Assembly: GCA_937959175.1 (NCBI GenBank)
Contig: CALGAS010000188.1
Location: forward strand, 1-6,450
DNA: 6,450 bases
Direction: 5' to 3'
DNA from: an uncultured bacterium
GTDB taxonomy: Bacteria; Planctomycetota; Planctomycetia; Pirellulales; UBA1268
Shown here one piece after another: positions 1 through 5,350 of this stretch. The notes below the pieces were generated by a model. It saw only the letters and a list, made by a program, of their open reading frames with translations. It was not told the DNA's origin and made no database searches. The translations under genes were made by a program, and so were the position numbers. Positions within the stretch are counted from its first letter, which is position 1, and the number at the start of each line of letters is the position of its first letter.

Positions 1-1
1 C

Positions 2-640
2 CGCTCGAAGGCGCTGGCCAGGCAGTCATGGCGTTGGCCCGCCGCCGCCCGACCGCGGGACCTGGTCGCTGCCGCACTGGCCGAGGCCGGGCTCGAGGTC
101 GCCGGGATCAAGACGATCCCGCACGACCACTTTCCCGCCGCAGAACTGCCTGCCTTACCGCTGGCCGACCGGCTTGACCTCGTGCTGGCCCACTTCGATC
201 GCCGCATTCTCTGGAAACCGGGCCCGGACGGTACCGCCGGCAGGATCGTGGCGATCGACGAGCAGATCGCGCCGGCTGCCGACCGGCAGGCAGCCGTTCG
301 CCCCGGCCGGCCCCGCGGCGGGGGCCGTCCGCCCCGCCGGCCTCCGTCACCGCAAGACTCCTTCTCGCTGCGGCTCGAGGCGCCGCTCGATCAGGCCCTT
401 GCCGCCATCACGCGGCAACTCGGGCTCACCCTTGCCATCGACACCGCCTCGCTCACCGCCCGCGGCGTCGCGGCGGCCGAGATCGTCCGCGTCGAAGTCA
501 GGAATGCAACCCGGGCCGACCTCTTCGATGCCGTGGTCCACCCCCTCGGGCTGGAGTGGACGCTCGAGGCCGACACGCTGATGGTCTTCGCCCCCGAGCC
601 ATCCGCTGGAGGCGAGGGCCAGACTGAGGGCTCCCCATGA
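2..640 (+). CDS. STN-like domain protein, C-terminal part (5' end outside the window)
   Basis: The reading frame is open from the first bases to a TGA at 638-640, giving 212 visible residues; the true start lies upstream. Visible residues about 121-197 (beginning FSLRLEAPLDQALAAI, then a V-x-V-x-N strand and LFDAVVHPLGLEW) look like an STN / secretin-TonB short N-terminal domain: an amphipathic helix, a strand, then a second helix and a closing strand. Residues about 20-86 look like a more divergent copy of the same fold, with LPLADRLDLVLAHF and RILW in the matching places. A Pro/Arg/Gly-rich linker (about 90-119) joins them. STN-type domains usually sit in the periplasm in secretins or TonB-dependent receptors, but no secretin barrel follows here, so the protein ends with this domain. 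Its stop overlaps the ATG of the next gene (ATGA), suggesting translational coupling. I do not recognise a named gene. The fold assignment is by pattern only. Confidence 0.72.
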   Translation, partial: RSKALARQSWRWPAAARPRDLVAAALAEAGLEVAGIKTIPHDHFPAAELPALPLADRLDLVLAHFDRRILWKPGPDGTAGRIVAIDEQIAPAADRQAAVRPGRPRGGGRPPRRPPSPQDSFSLRLEAPLDQALAAITRQLGLTLAIDTASLTARGVAAAEIVRVEVRNATRADLFDAVVHPLGLEWTLEADTLMVFAPEPSAGGEGQTEGSP

Positions 641-2178
641 CAAGCATGTCTGCCGCGACCGGGCTCCGACTCCGTGCGGCCACCCGGCTCGGCCTGTCTG
701 GCTCGAACGTGCCGGCAGTCTGCCGTCGGACCGCCATTGCAGCACTGCTCCTGGCAGCCGCCCTCCTGCCGCAGGGCGATTCCCGAGCCGGGTCGGCCGA
801 GATTGCCGCGGCCGTCGCCGCCCAGCGGGCGAAGCCCACGGTCCACGCCGACGAGCCGCTGGTTCGGCAGGCGCTCACCGCAGCGGGCGTCTCACCGGAA
901 ACGATCGCCGAACTCGCCGCGGCGGCTGCCGCCGCCGATCTGCCGGGGATGACTGCCGGCCTCGACGCCTTCCTGTTCTTCACCCGCGATCCACGCTGGC
1001 TTGCCGTGCGGCCGGTCTTCGCCGAGTTTCTGACCCTCGAGGGAGTCACCAGCCTCGACGCCGAAACCGCCGCCCCACTGACCGCCTACGGGGGCGTGAT
1101 CAGCTTTCCCGACATTACCGACCTGACCGCCCCGACGGCGGCGGCGCTCCGCGGCTTTGGCGGCGACGACTGGGGGGCCGGCGTCGAGCTGCCCGGCGTG
1201 CGGTCGCTAACCGCTGCAGCCGCGGCCGAACTTGCAGGCTGCCAGGCCCTGCTCTCGCTGCCGGCCCTCGACGAGTTGCCAGTCGAGTCGGCCCGGGCGC
1301 TCGCCGCCCATGAAGGCATCGGCATCGTGCTCGGGGGTCTCGCCAAGCTTCCGCCCGACGTGGCCGAGGCGATCGCGAACGCCCGCTCGATGCAGGGCCT
1401 CCTCTTTCCCGACCTCATCCGGCTCGATTCCGAGCCGCTGGCCCGCCGGCTGGCCCGCCAAGATCATGTCTTCCTGCCCCGCGTCTCTCGGATCGAGCCT
1501 GCGATCCTGGAGGCCCTCCGGGGCAACGACGGTGGCGAGCTGGCCCTTCCCCATCTGGAAACAGTCTCGCCCGCAGCGGCAAAAGCGATGGTCGGCGGAG
1601 GCTACTACTGGCTGTCGCTGCCGGCGGCGGCGATCGAACCGGCGGCGGCCGAAATCCTCGCCGGCCACAACGGCCAACTCGTGCTGACGGGGGCGACACC
1701 GCCGCGACCGGCGACGGCCGCGGCCCTGGCCGCCCACCGCGGCAGCATCCGCCTGCCCCGCGTTGCCCGACTGACGCCTGACGTGGCCGAGGCCTTCGCC
1801 CCTCACGGCGGCCCGCTGATTTTCGAGTCGGTCAGCCGACTCAGCCCCGCCGCCGCCGAGGCTTTGGGCCGGCATCGTGGCAGCCTGATTCTGGCGGTGC
1901 TTACCGAGGTGTCGCCCGAGGTGGCTGCCGGCCTGGCCAGGTCCCGAGAACTGCTCTTCCTGCCGAGCGTGGAGCAACTCGCGACGCCCGCCGCCCTCGC
2001 GTTTGCCGGTACGCCCGGCCGGATCTCGCTGCCCGGTCTCCGCCGGATCACGGCGACGGGCCTCGAGAAACTGCTGGCCCGAGATCCCGACCGGATCGAT
2101 CTCCCCGCTCGGGACACGATCGAAATCCTCCCCGACCGCCGGGGGCTGAAGGATGACCTGGTCGCGCCGGGGCCGTGA
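637..2178 (+). CDS. Exported protein of tandem LRR-like repeats (planctomycete type)
   Basis: 513 residues. The start ATG overlaps the upstream stop; a second in-frame ATG at 646 is an alternative. Residues 29-51 (two Arg, a run of Ala/Leu, then SRA) form a Sec signal peptide with a long n-region, so the mature protein should begin near residue 52-55. After a helical, Ala-rich stretch (55-125), residues 131-490 consist of about fifteen repeats of 22-27 residues. A typical unit has a short beta strand (L-x-L-P-x-L/V-x-x-L), then a helix of the form SPAAAEALAAHRG. Clear units begin near residues 131, 155, 182, 205, 228, 254, 278, 301, 325, 347, 370, 393, 416, 438 and 462. Such repeats resemble LRR-like solenoids frequent in planctomycete exported proteins, where a binding or scaffold role is assumed rather than shown. 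No catalytic motif or C-terminal anchor is visible. Coupling to the STN-like protein hints at a shared function in the cell envelope. Confidence 0.85.
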   Translation: MTSMSAATGLRLRAATRLGLSGSNVPAVCRRTAIAALLLAAALLPQGDSRAGSAEIAAAVAAQRAKPTVHADEPLVRQALTAAGVSPETIAELAAAAAAADLPGMTAGLDAFLFFTRDPRWLAVRPVFAEFLTLEGVTSLDAETAAPLTAYGGVISFPDITDLTAPTAAALRGFGGDDWGAGVELPGVRSLTAAAAAELAGCQALLSLPALDELPVESARALAAHEGIGIVLGGLAKLPPDVAEAIANARSMQGLLFPDLIRLDSEPLARRLARQDHVFLPRVSRIEPAILEALRGNDGGELALPHLETVSPAAAKAMVGGGYYWLSLPAAAIEPAAAEILAGHNGQLVLTGATPPRPATAAALAAHRGSIRLPRVARLTPDVAEAFAPHGGPLIFESVSRLSPAAAEALGRHRGSLILAVLTEVSPEVAAGLARSRELLFLPSVEQLATPAALAFAGTPGRISLPGLRRITATGLEKLLARDPDRIDLPARDTIEILPDRRGLKDDLVAPGP

Positions 2179-2220
2179 GCCGGCCTGGCCGAGCCGCCTG
2201 CCCCGGAGCGGGCCTCCCGC
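2179..2220. other. Short convergent intergenic gap
   Basis: The 42 bp lie between the stop of the + strand repeat protein and the stop of the - strand TPR gene. The gap is GC-rich and contains only a weak GCCC/GGGC inverted repeat with a 6-nt loop. There is no T run on either strand, so I see no convincing intrinsic terminator even though two transcripts must end near here. Confidence 0.5.
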
Positions 2221-3249
2221 TCAACGGCCGACCCGGCTCCGGGCCGCCTGGAGATTGGTCCGCGAGGCGGCGTGCTGCGGATTCCGCTTGAGGGCCTCCT
2301 CGTAGGAGTGAATCGCGTCCTGCAGCTTACCCTGCCGGGCCAGGGCGACGCCCCGGTTGAACCAGGCCCGCACGTCGTCTGGATCGTGACGAATCGCCTG
2401 ATCGAAGTCGAACTCGGCCTTGCCCGGTTCATCGGCGACCAGGTAGGCCAGCCCCCGATTGAGATAGGCGAGCATGAAGGTTCGATCCCGGCGGATCGAC
2501 GAGGCGTAGGCGTTGATGGCTTCCAGCGGCCGGTCGAGCTCCATCAAGGTCAGTCCCCGCCAGAGCTCGGGCCGCGGGTCGTCGTAGGCGATCCCGGCCG
2601 CCTCCTGGAAGTCCTCCAGGGCAATCCCGTGCAGCCCGAGATGAAACCAGGCGATCCCGCGGCGGAGATACATCTCCGGATCCATCGGGTCGAGCAGCAG
2701 GCCCTTGGAAAGCGCGTCGACCGACCCCTCGAAATCACCGAGCCGCCGTGAGACAACGCCGAGGGCCAGGTAGGCGATCGGGAGTTTGGGGTCGGTGGCG
2801 ACGGCCTCCTGCAGCTTTGCCTTGGCCTCCGCGTACTTGCCGGCCTTGTCGAGCGCCTCGGCTTCCTTGAGCAGCCCCTCGGCGGGCGAGGGCTCCCAGG
2901 AGCCACCGCCGGGCATCGCAGCCGACGGCCGCCCACCGCCCGCCCCGTCTGGCGTTGTCGCCTCGGGAAAGGGGACGGGCAACTGTGTCTGAGGACGCTC
3001 CGGCCCGGCAGATGGGTCTGGCATCGGCCGCGACGGCGGAGCGGGCGGAGCTGGCATGGCAGGCGGTGCCGGCACATCCGTCGACTCGCCGGAACCCGGG
3101 CCAAAGGGGTTGAGTTCGTCGGCAAACGGATCGTCGAGGGGAACGCCCGGCTGGCCGAAGGCGACGAGTCCGGGAATCGTCCCCAAGGCCAGCATCAGGA
3201 TTAGGCAACTTGAGCGGGGTCTGGCAGGGCGGGCGGCGATGCGGGGCAT
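2221..3249 (-). CDS. Exported six-repeat TPR protein with Pro-rich linker
   Basis: 342 residues from the ATG at 3249-3247. The frame stays open upstream to 3516, but the chosen start puts a good Sec signal peptide at the N-terminus: basic MPRIAARPARPR, hydrophobic SSCLILMLALGTIPGLVA, likely cleavage near residue 32. The upstream extension is Arg-rich and does not look like protein. Residues 34-120 are a Pro/Gly/Ala-rich, low-complexity linker. Residues 122-325 hold six TPR units of 34 residues, starting near 122, 156, 190, 224, 258 and 292. They keep the usual pattern of small residues and DP at the turn (for example AYLNRGLAYL and AWFNRGVALA). TPR solenoids bind proteins, and the partner cannot be read from sequence. 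The protein is likely periplasmic and soluble, since no second TM segment is present. The Shine-Dalgarno match is poor. The next upstream gene on this strand is 282 bp away, so this gene may have its own promoter. Confidence 0.88.
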   Translation of the reverse strand: MPRIAARPARPRSSCLILMLALGTIPGLVAFGQPGVPLDDPFADELNPFGPGSGESTDVPAPPAMPAPPAPPSRPMPDPSAGPERPQTQLPVPFPEATTPDGAGGGRPSAAMPGGGSWEPSPAEGLLKEAEALDKAGKYAEAKAKLQEAVATDPKLPIAYLALGVVSRRLGDFEGSVDALSKGLLLDPMDPEMYLRRGIAWFHLGLHGIALEDFQEAAGIAYDDPRPELWRGLTLMELDRPLEAINAYASSIRRDRTFMLAYLNRGLAYLVADEPGKAEFDFDQAIRHDPDDVRAWFNRGVALARQGKLQDAIHSYEEALKRNPQHAASRTNLQAARSRVGR

Positions 3250-3360
3250 AAGGATTCTCGTGGTAAGCGGGAAACGCCGTTCCTCGGCGAAACTCCCGCG
3301 GGCGCCGTCGAGACTCAGCCCCGACAGCGGTCGCCGCCTCCTGCGGCGCCAGGTTCTCCT

Positions 3361-3377
3361 CCATTGGATGCCAATGG
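3361..3377. repeat. Perfect 7-3-7 palindrome, operator-like
   Basis: CCATTGG-ATG-CCAATGG is a perfect inverted repeat with a 3-nt centre, 112 bp upstream of the TPR gene start. It is less GC-rich than its surroundings. The short symmetric form fits a dimeric regulator site or a tight hairpin in RNA; sequence alone cannot separate the two. Confidence 0.5.
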
Positions 3378-3401
3378 TACTCCTCGTCGGATATCGGGCA
3401 A
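3374..3401 (-). promoter_or_regulatory. Weak candidate sigma70-type promoter for the TPR gene
   Basis: On the - strand, TTGCCC (complement of 3396-3401) is followed after 16 bp by TACCAT (complement of 3374-3379), each matching 4 of 6 consensus bases. Transcription would start inside the CCATTGG/CCAATGG palindrome and leave a leader of roughly 115 nt. Matches of this quality occur by chance, and planctomycete promoters are poorly defined. Confidence 0.2.
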
Positions 3402-3422
3402 ACTGCCCCGCCAGACGAGGAG
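3380..3422. repeat. Nested inverted repeat (stem-loop)
   Basis: Outer arms CTCCTCGTC (3380-3388) and GACGAGGAG (3414-3422) are perfectly complementary over 9 bp. The 25-nt loop contains a second perfect stem, GGGCA (3396-3400) and TGCCC (3404-3408), around AAC. It would fold on either strand. On the - strand it lies downstream of the PHA-system gene and upstream of the TPR gene. No T tract follows, so a classic intrinsic terminator is unlikely. Confidence 0.45.
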
Positions 3423-3437
3423 GATCGCTGCGGGAGG

Positions 3438-3470
3438 TGCGGCCGAAATAATCGTCGCATTCGGCCGGCA
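3438..3470. repeat. Bulged stem-loop in the intergenic gap
   Basis: TGCGGCCGAA (3438-3447) pairs with TTCGGCC-G-GCA (3460-3470), with one bulged G at 3467, around a 12-nt AT-richer loop. It sits 60-90 bp past the PHA-system stop codon on the - strand. Confidence 0.4.
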
Positions 3471-3531
3471 TCCCGTTCGGTGGGCCTGCAGGGATCGGGC
3501 AGACCTCGCCGGTCAAGGCGAACGCGAGGGC

Positions 3532-3846
3532 TCAGGCGGGCGCGGTGAGGAGGCCGCCGAGTTTCTCCTCGATGCCCGCCCGGATCTTGCCGGCAAACAG
3601 CCGGGCCATGCCCGGGAGCGTCAGCCGCACCACGATCGCCTCGGGCTCGAGGGTCAGGTCGCTGGCGATCGTCATGCCCATGACCTCGACCTCGACTGTG
3701 AGTTCGTCATCCGACCGCCACGCGGTTTCAATCCGGCTGACCCGGTCTCCAAACTCGCTCTGGGCTCGTTCGATCCCTCGCTCGAGCCGTCGGCGCACCT
3801 CTGCAGAATCCAAGTGGTGCGGAACGCGGACTTCAATCGGGCCCAT
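3532..3846 (-). CDS. Polyhydroxyalkanoic acid system family protein (PHA_gran_rgn)
   Basis: 104 residues, the normal size for this small family (PHA_gran_rgn, Pfam PF09650 from memory). The match covers the whole length. The N-terminal strand is followed by PHHLDSAEVRRRLERGIE, corresponding to the family's 'PH-L--EEA--R-E' helix. Next come strands with a charged alternating pattern (DELTVEVEVMGMTIASDLTL, IVVRLTLPG), and last a helix rich in Lys/Glu (GKIRAGIEEKLGGLL). The family is named for its association with polyhydroxyalkanoate granule genes in some bacteria; its biochemical role is unknown. No PHA synthase or phasin is visible in this window, so a role in PHA storage is not supported by context. 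The protein is soluble and has no signal peptide. It follows mfnB by 25 bp on the same strand and is probably the last gene of that operon. Confidence 0.8.
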   Translation of the reverse strand: MGPIEVRVPHHLDSAEVRRRLERGIERAQSEFGDRVSRIETAWRSDDELTVEVEVMGMTIASDLTLEPEAIVVRLTLPGMARLFAGKIRAGIEEKLGGLLTAPA

Positions 3847-3871
3847 GGCACGGCTCTCTCAGGTCGGGATC

Positions 3872-4633
3872 TCACGTCGGATCAGCCGGCCACAGCAGCA
3901 GCCGCCGATTCGCTCCCAGTGTAGCAAGGTCGCGGACACGGTCAGTCGTGACCACTCCATCGCGGTCGCCCCCACAGGCGGCCGACCGAACCCCCGCGAC
4001 ATCGCCACCGGCGGCGAACGCGGCCACCACCTCGGCCGCCCGGAGCCGGCCGGCCAGGGCGACCGCGAGGCCCCGCTGCTTCGCCGTCGCCACCATCCGA
4101 GCGATGCCCTCGGCTCCCAAGAGCGGAAACAGCCCCGGCCCCCGCTTGTCGAAGGTATCGATCAGGAGGGTCCGCCCACCGGCTTTGGCGGCAGCCTCCG
4201 CAATCTCGTCGGGCCGCGGCGCGGAGGCATGTTGCCAGTCGGCATAGGCGACGGCGACCGGCTCGATACCGACCGGCAGGAGCGTGAGGAGGCTCGCGTA
4301 CGAGCGTTGCCAGCCTGCCAGTGAGAGCCCGGCAGGGCCCGCCTTCACGCCGCGGGGCAGCGGGACCCCGTCATTGAGCCGCTGCTCAATCTCAGCCACG
4401 TGGCGGAGCACGGCCGCCACGCCGTCGGCCAGTTCCCCGACAGCGATCGTGACCGGGAGGCTGCCGGATGCCGCGGCCACGGCCGCTGCCGCCGTGGCAT
4501 CGGCCCGGCCCAGCGGTCCGCGGGAGGGCTCCTTGACGTCGATGATCGCAGCCCCGCCGGCCACAGCGGACGATGCCTCACCGTGATCGCGAACGCTCAC
4601 GAGCAGCCCCTGCCGCCAATCCCGTCGAGTCAT
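3872..4633 (-). CDS. mfnB: (5-formylfuran-3-yl)methyl phosphate synthase (MfnB-like)
   Basis: 253 residues. The family enzyme condenses two glyceraldehyde-3-phosphate molecules into the furan precursor of methanofuran, used in archaea and in bacteria with tetrahydromethanopterin-linked C1 metabolism. It is a cytosolic TIM-barrel aldolase that works through a Schiff-base lysine. The N-terminal LLVSVRDHGEA and AGGAAIIDVKEPSRGPLG match the family signature, with Asp32 and Lys34 as the expected D-x-K active-site pair. Lys97 (GVKAGPAG) and Asp159/Lys163 (IDTFDK) fall where further catalytic residues are expected. AGVRSAACGGDRDG near the C-terminus fits the usual GVRGAVC-type motif. The archaeal enzyme, as I recall, also uses a lysine between the first strand and second helix; none is visible at residues 43-60. 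I chose the ATG at 4633 because AGGA lies about 9 nt upstream and it fits the family N-terminus; an in-frame ATG at 4666 would add 11 residues. Upstream gene 39 bp away, downstream gene 25 bp away. Confidence 0.85.
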   Translation of the reverse strand: MTRRDWRQGLLVSVRDHGEASSAVAGGAAIIDVKEPSRGPLGRADATAAAAVAAASGSLPVTIAVGELADGVAAVLRHVAEIEQRLNDGVPLPRGVKAGPAGLSLAGWQRSYASLLTLLPVGIEPVAVAYADWQHASAPRPDEIAEAAAKAGGRTLLIDTFDKRGPGLFPLLGAEGIARMVATAKQRGLAVALAGRLRAAEVVAAFAAGGDVAGVRSAACGGDRDGVVTTDRVRDLATLGANRRLLLWPADPT

Positions 4634-4660
4634 TCGTATTGTTCCTGCGGCTGGCGGGGC
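4622..4660 (-). promoter_or_regulatory. Ribosome binding site deciding the mfnB start
   Basis: On the - strand the sequence GCAGGAACAATACGAATG places AGGA about 9 nt before the ATG at 4633-4631. The earlier in-frame ATG at 4666 lies only 6 bp past the preceding stop codon and would add a tail not expected in this family. This favours the shorter product. Confidence 0.5.
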
Positions 4661-4672
4661 GAACACGTCGGC

Positions 4673-5260
4673 TCACGGCCCCGAGGTCAGTTTCCCATCG
4701 GCGTGCTGCCGCTTGGCAGCGATCAGCCGTTCCGCAATCTGTCCGACCCGCTCACGGGTCAGTGGCTCGCACCATCGGCCATCGATCGTGATGTGCCCGT
4801 CTTCCCAGTTGCCCCAGGGCCGAAATGTCGGCCTGCTCCGCCAGGCCTCAGCCCGCTCGGCAAGCCTCACGACAAGCGTGCCAACGCGGTACCGCGGTGG
4901 AGCCTGCTCGTCCGCGGCGGCCGGCACCGTCTCGCTGCCGCGAAACAGGCACTCCACCAGCTCGAGGGGTACTCGCTCCACCCCCAGTGGCGTCAGTCGC
5001 ACGTCCAACCGGTCGCCACGGCGTGTCAAGCGCGGCCGGAGGGCGACCGCGGCCAGGGCGATCAACCCGGCCACCGCAGACCCCGTCGCGACGCCCACGG
5101 CCGCCGCCGCTGGCCCGGGTGCGACGGCCGCCACCAGGAGGCCGACGACCGCCAGCGCGATCCCCGGGCCGATGGCAAGGCCGAGCACGGGCCTATGATT
5201 GGCCCGCAGCCATACCTCGGCCTGTTCACCGCCTGTCCTTCCGACTCCGCTTTCGCTCAC
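4673..5260 (-). CDS. Two-TM membrane protein with soluble C-terminal domain, unknown function
   Basis: 195 residues starting with GTG (CAC at 5258-5260 on the + strand), preceded on the coding strand by AAAGGACGAGGCAG, a good Shine-Dalgarno region; no internal Met offers a better start. Two hydrophobic segments, about 25-46 and 53-74, are separated by a short turn, after which RPRLTRRGDR suggests the C-terminal side is cytoplasmic. Residues 78-185 form a strand-rich soluble domain (DRLDVRLTPLGVERVPLELVECLFRGSE, then VGTLVVRLAERAEAW, then GHITIDGRW) ending in a helix (RERVGQIAERLIAAKR). The layout, two TM helices then a small beta domain, recalls bacterial PH-like membrane proteins, but I cannot name a family. 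It heads the likely operon with mfnB and the PHA-system gene and shares a 90-bp divergent region with the antiporter. Confidence 0.78.
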   Translation of the reverse strand: MSESGVGRTGGEQAEVWLRANHRPVLGLAIGPGIALAVVGLLVAAVAPGPAAAAVGVATGSAVAGLIALAAVALRPRLTRRGDRLDVRLTPLGVERVPLELVECLFRGSETVPAAADEQAPPRYRVGTLVVRLAERAEAWRSRPTFRPWGNWEDGHITIDGRWCEPLTRERVGQIAERLIAAKRQHADGKLTSGP

Positions 5261-5350
5261 CTGCCTCGTCCTTTACGATCTCGCTCGCGCACCCGCACCT
5301 GGCCCGGCATGGCGGAGCCGGCCACCAGCCTTCCACACCGCAGGGATTCC
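5261..5350. promoter_or_regulatory. Divergent intergenic region
   Basis: The 90 bp separate the GTG start of the - strand operon from the ATG of the + strand antiporter, so both are likely to be expressed from here. I see no convincing -35/-10 pair on either strand. Near the edges lie the two ribosome binding regions: AGGA/GAGG for the - strand gene and AGGGA (5342-5346) for the + strand gene. Confidence 0.4.

Larger units (their letters stand above)
3250..3531. other. 282-bp gene-free gap rich in inverted repeats
   Basis: Lies between the PHA-system gene stop and the TPR gene start, both on the - strand. Five non-overlapping inverted repeats can be read: 3332-3348 (6-bp arms, 5-nt loop), 3361-3377 (7-bp arms, 3-nt loop), 3380-3422 (9-bp outer arms with an inner 5-bp GGGCA/TGCCC stem), 3438-3470 (10 bp with one bulged G) and 3504-3529 (6-bp arms). 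None is followed by a T run on the - strand. Reading frames through it are Arg/Pro-rich and look like shadows. It may be a structured 5' leader of the TPR gene, an operator region, or simply GC-rich spacer. Confidence 0.55.

Noticed and set aside
1207..1977. 256-residue - strand open frame opposite the repeat protein
   Set aside because: Composition is Arg/Gly/Gln-rich without domains, and it mirrors the codon pattern of the real + strand gene.
2179..2220. Bidirectional terminator between the convergent genes
   Set aside because: Only a 4-bp GCCC/GGGC stem is visible and there is no T tract on either strand.
3380..3422. Rho-independent terminator for the mfnB operon
   Set aside because: The stem is strong, but on the - strand it is followed by TACCATTGG and not a run of T; it also lies 110 bp past the last stop.
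2735..3460. Long - strand open frame over the TPR gene and its leader, including an ATG at 3364 after an AGGAG-like context
   Set aside because: It overlaps the TPR coding sequence in another frame and gives Arg/Pro-rich low-quality protein typical of GC-rich shadows.
3250..3516. N-terminal extension of the TPR protein by 89 residues from an ATG at 3516
   Set aside because: The extension is Arg-rich with no family likeness, and it would bury the signal peptide inside the protein. The ATG at 3249 gives a normal Sec signal.
3545..4324. 259-residue + strand open frame opposite mfnB and the PHA-system gene
   Set aside because: Ser/Arg/Pro-rich antisense shadow; both - strand genes match known families over their full length.
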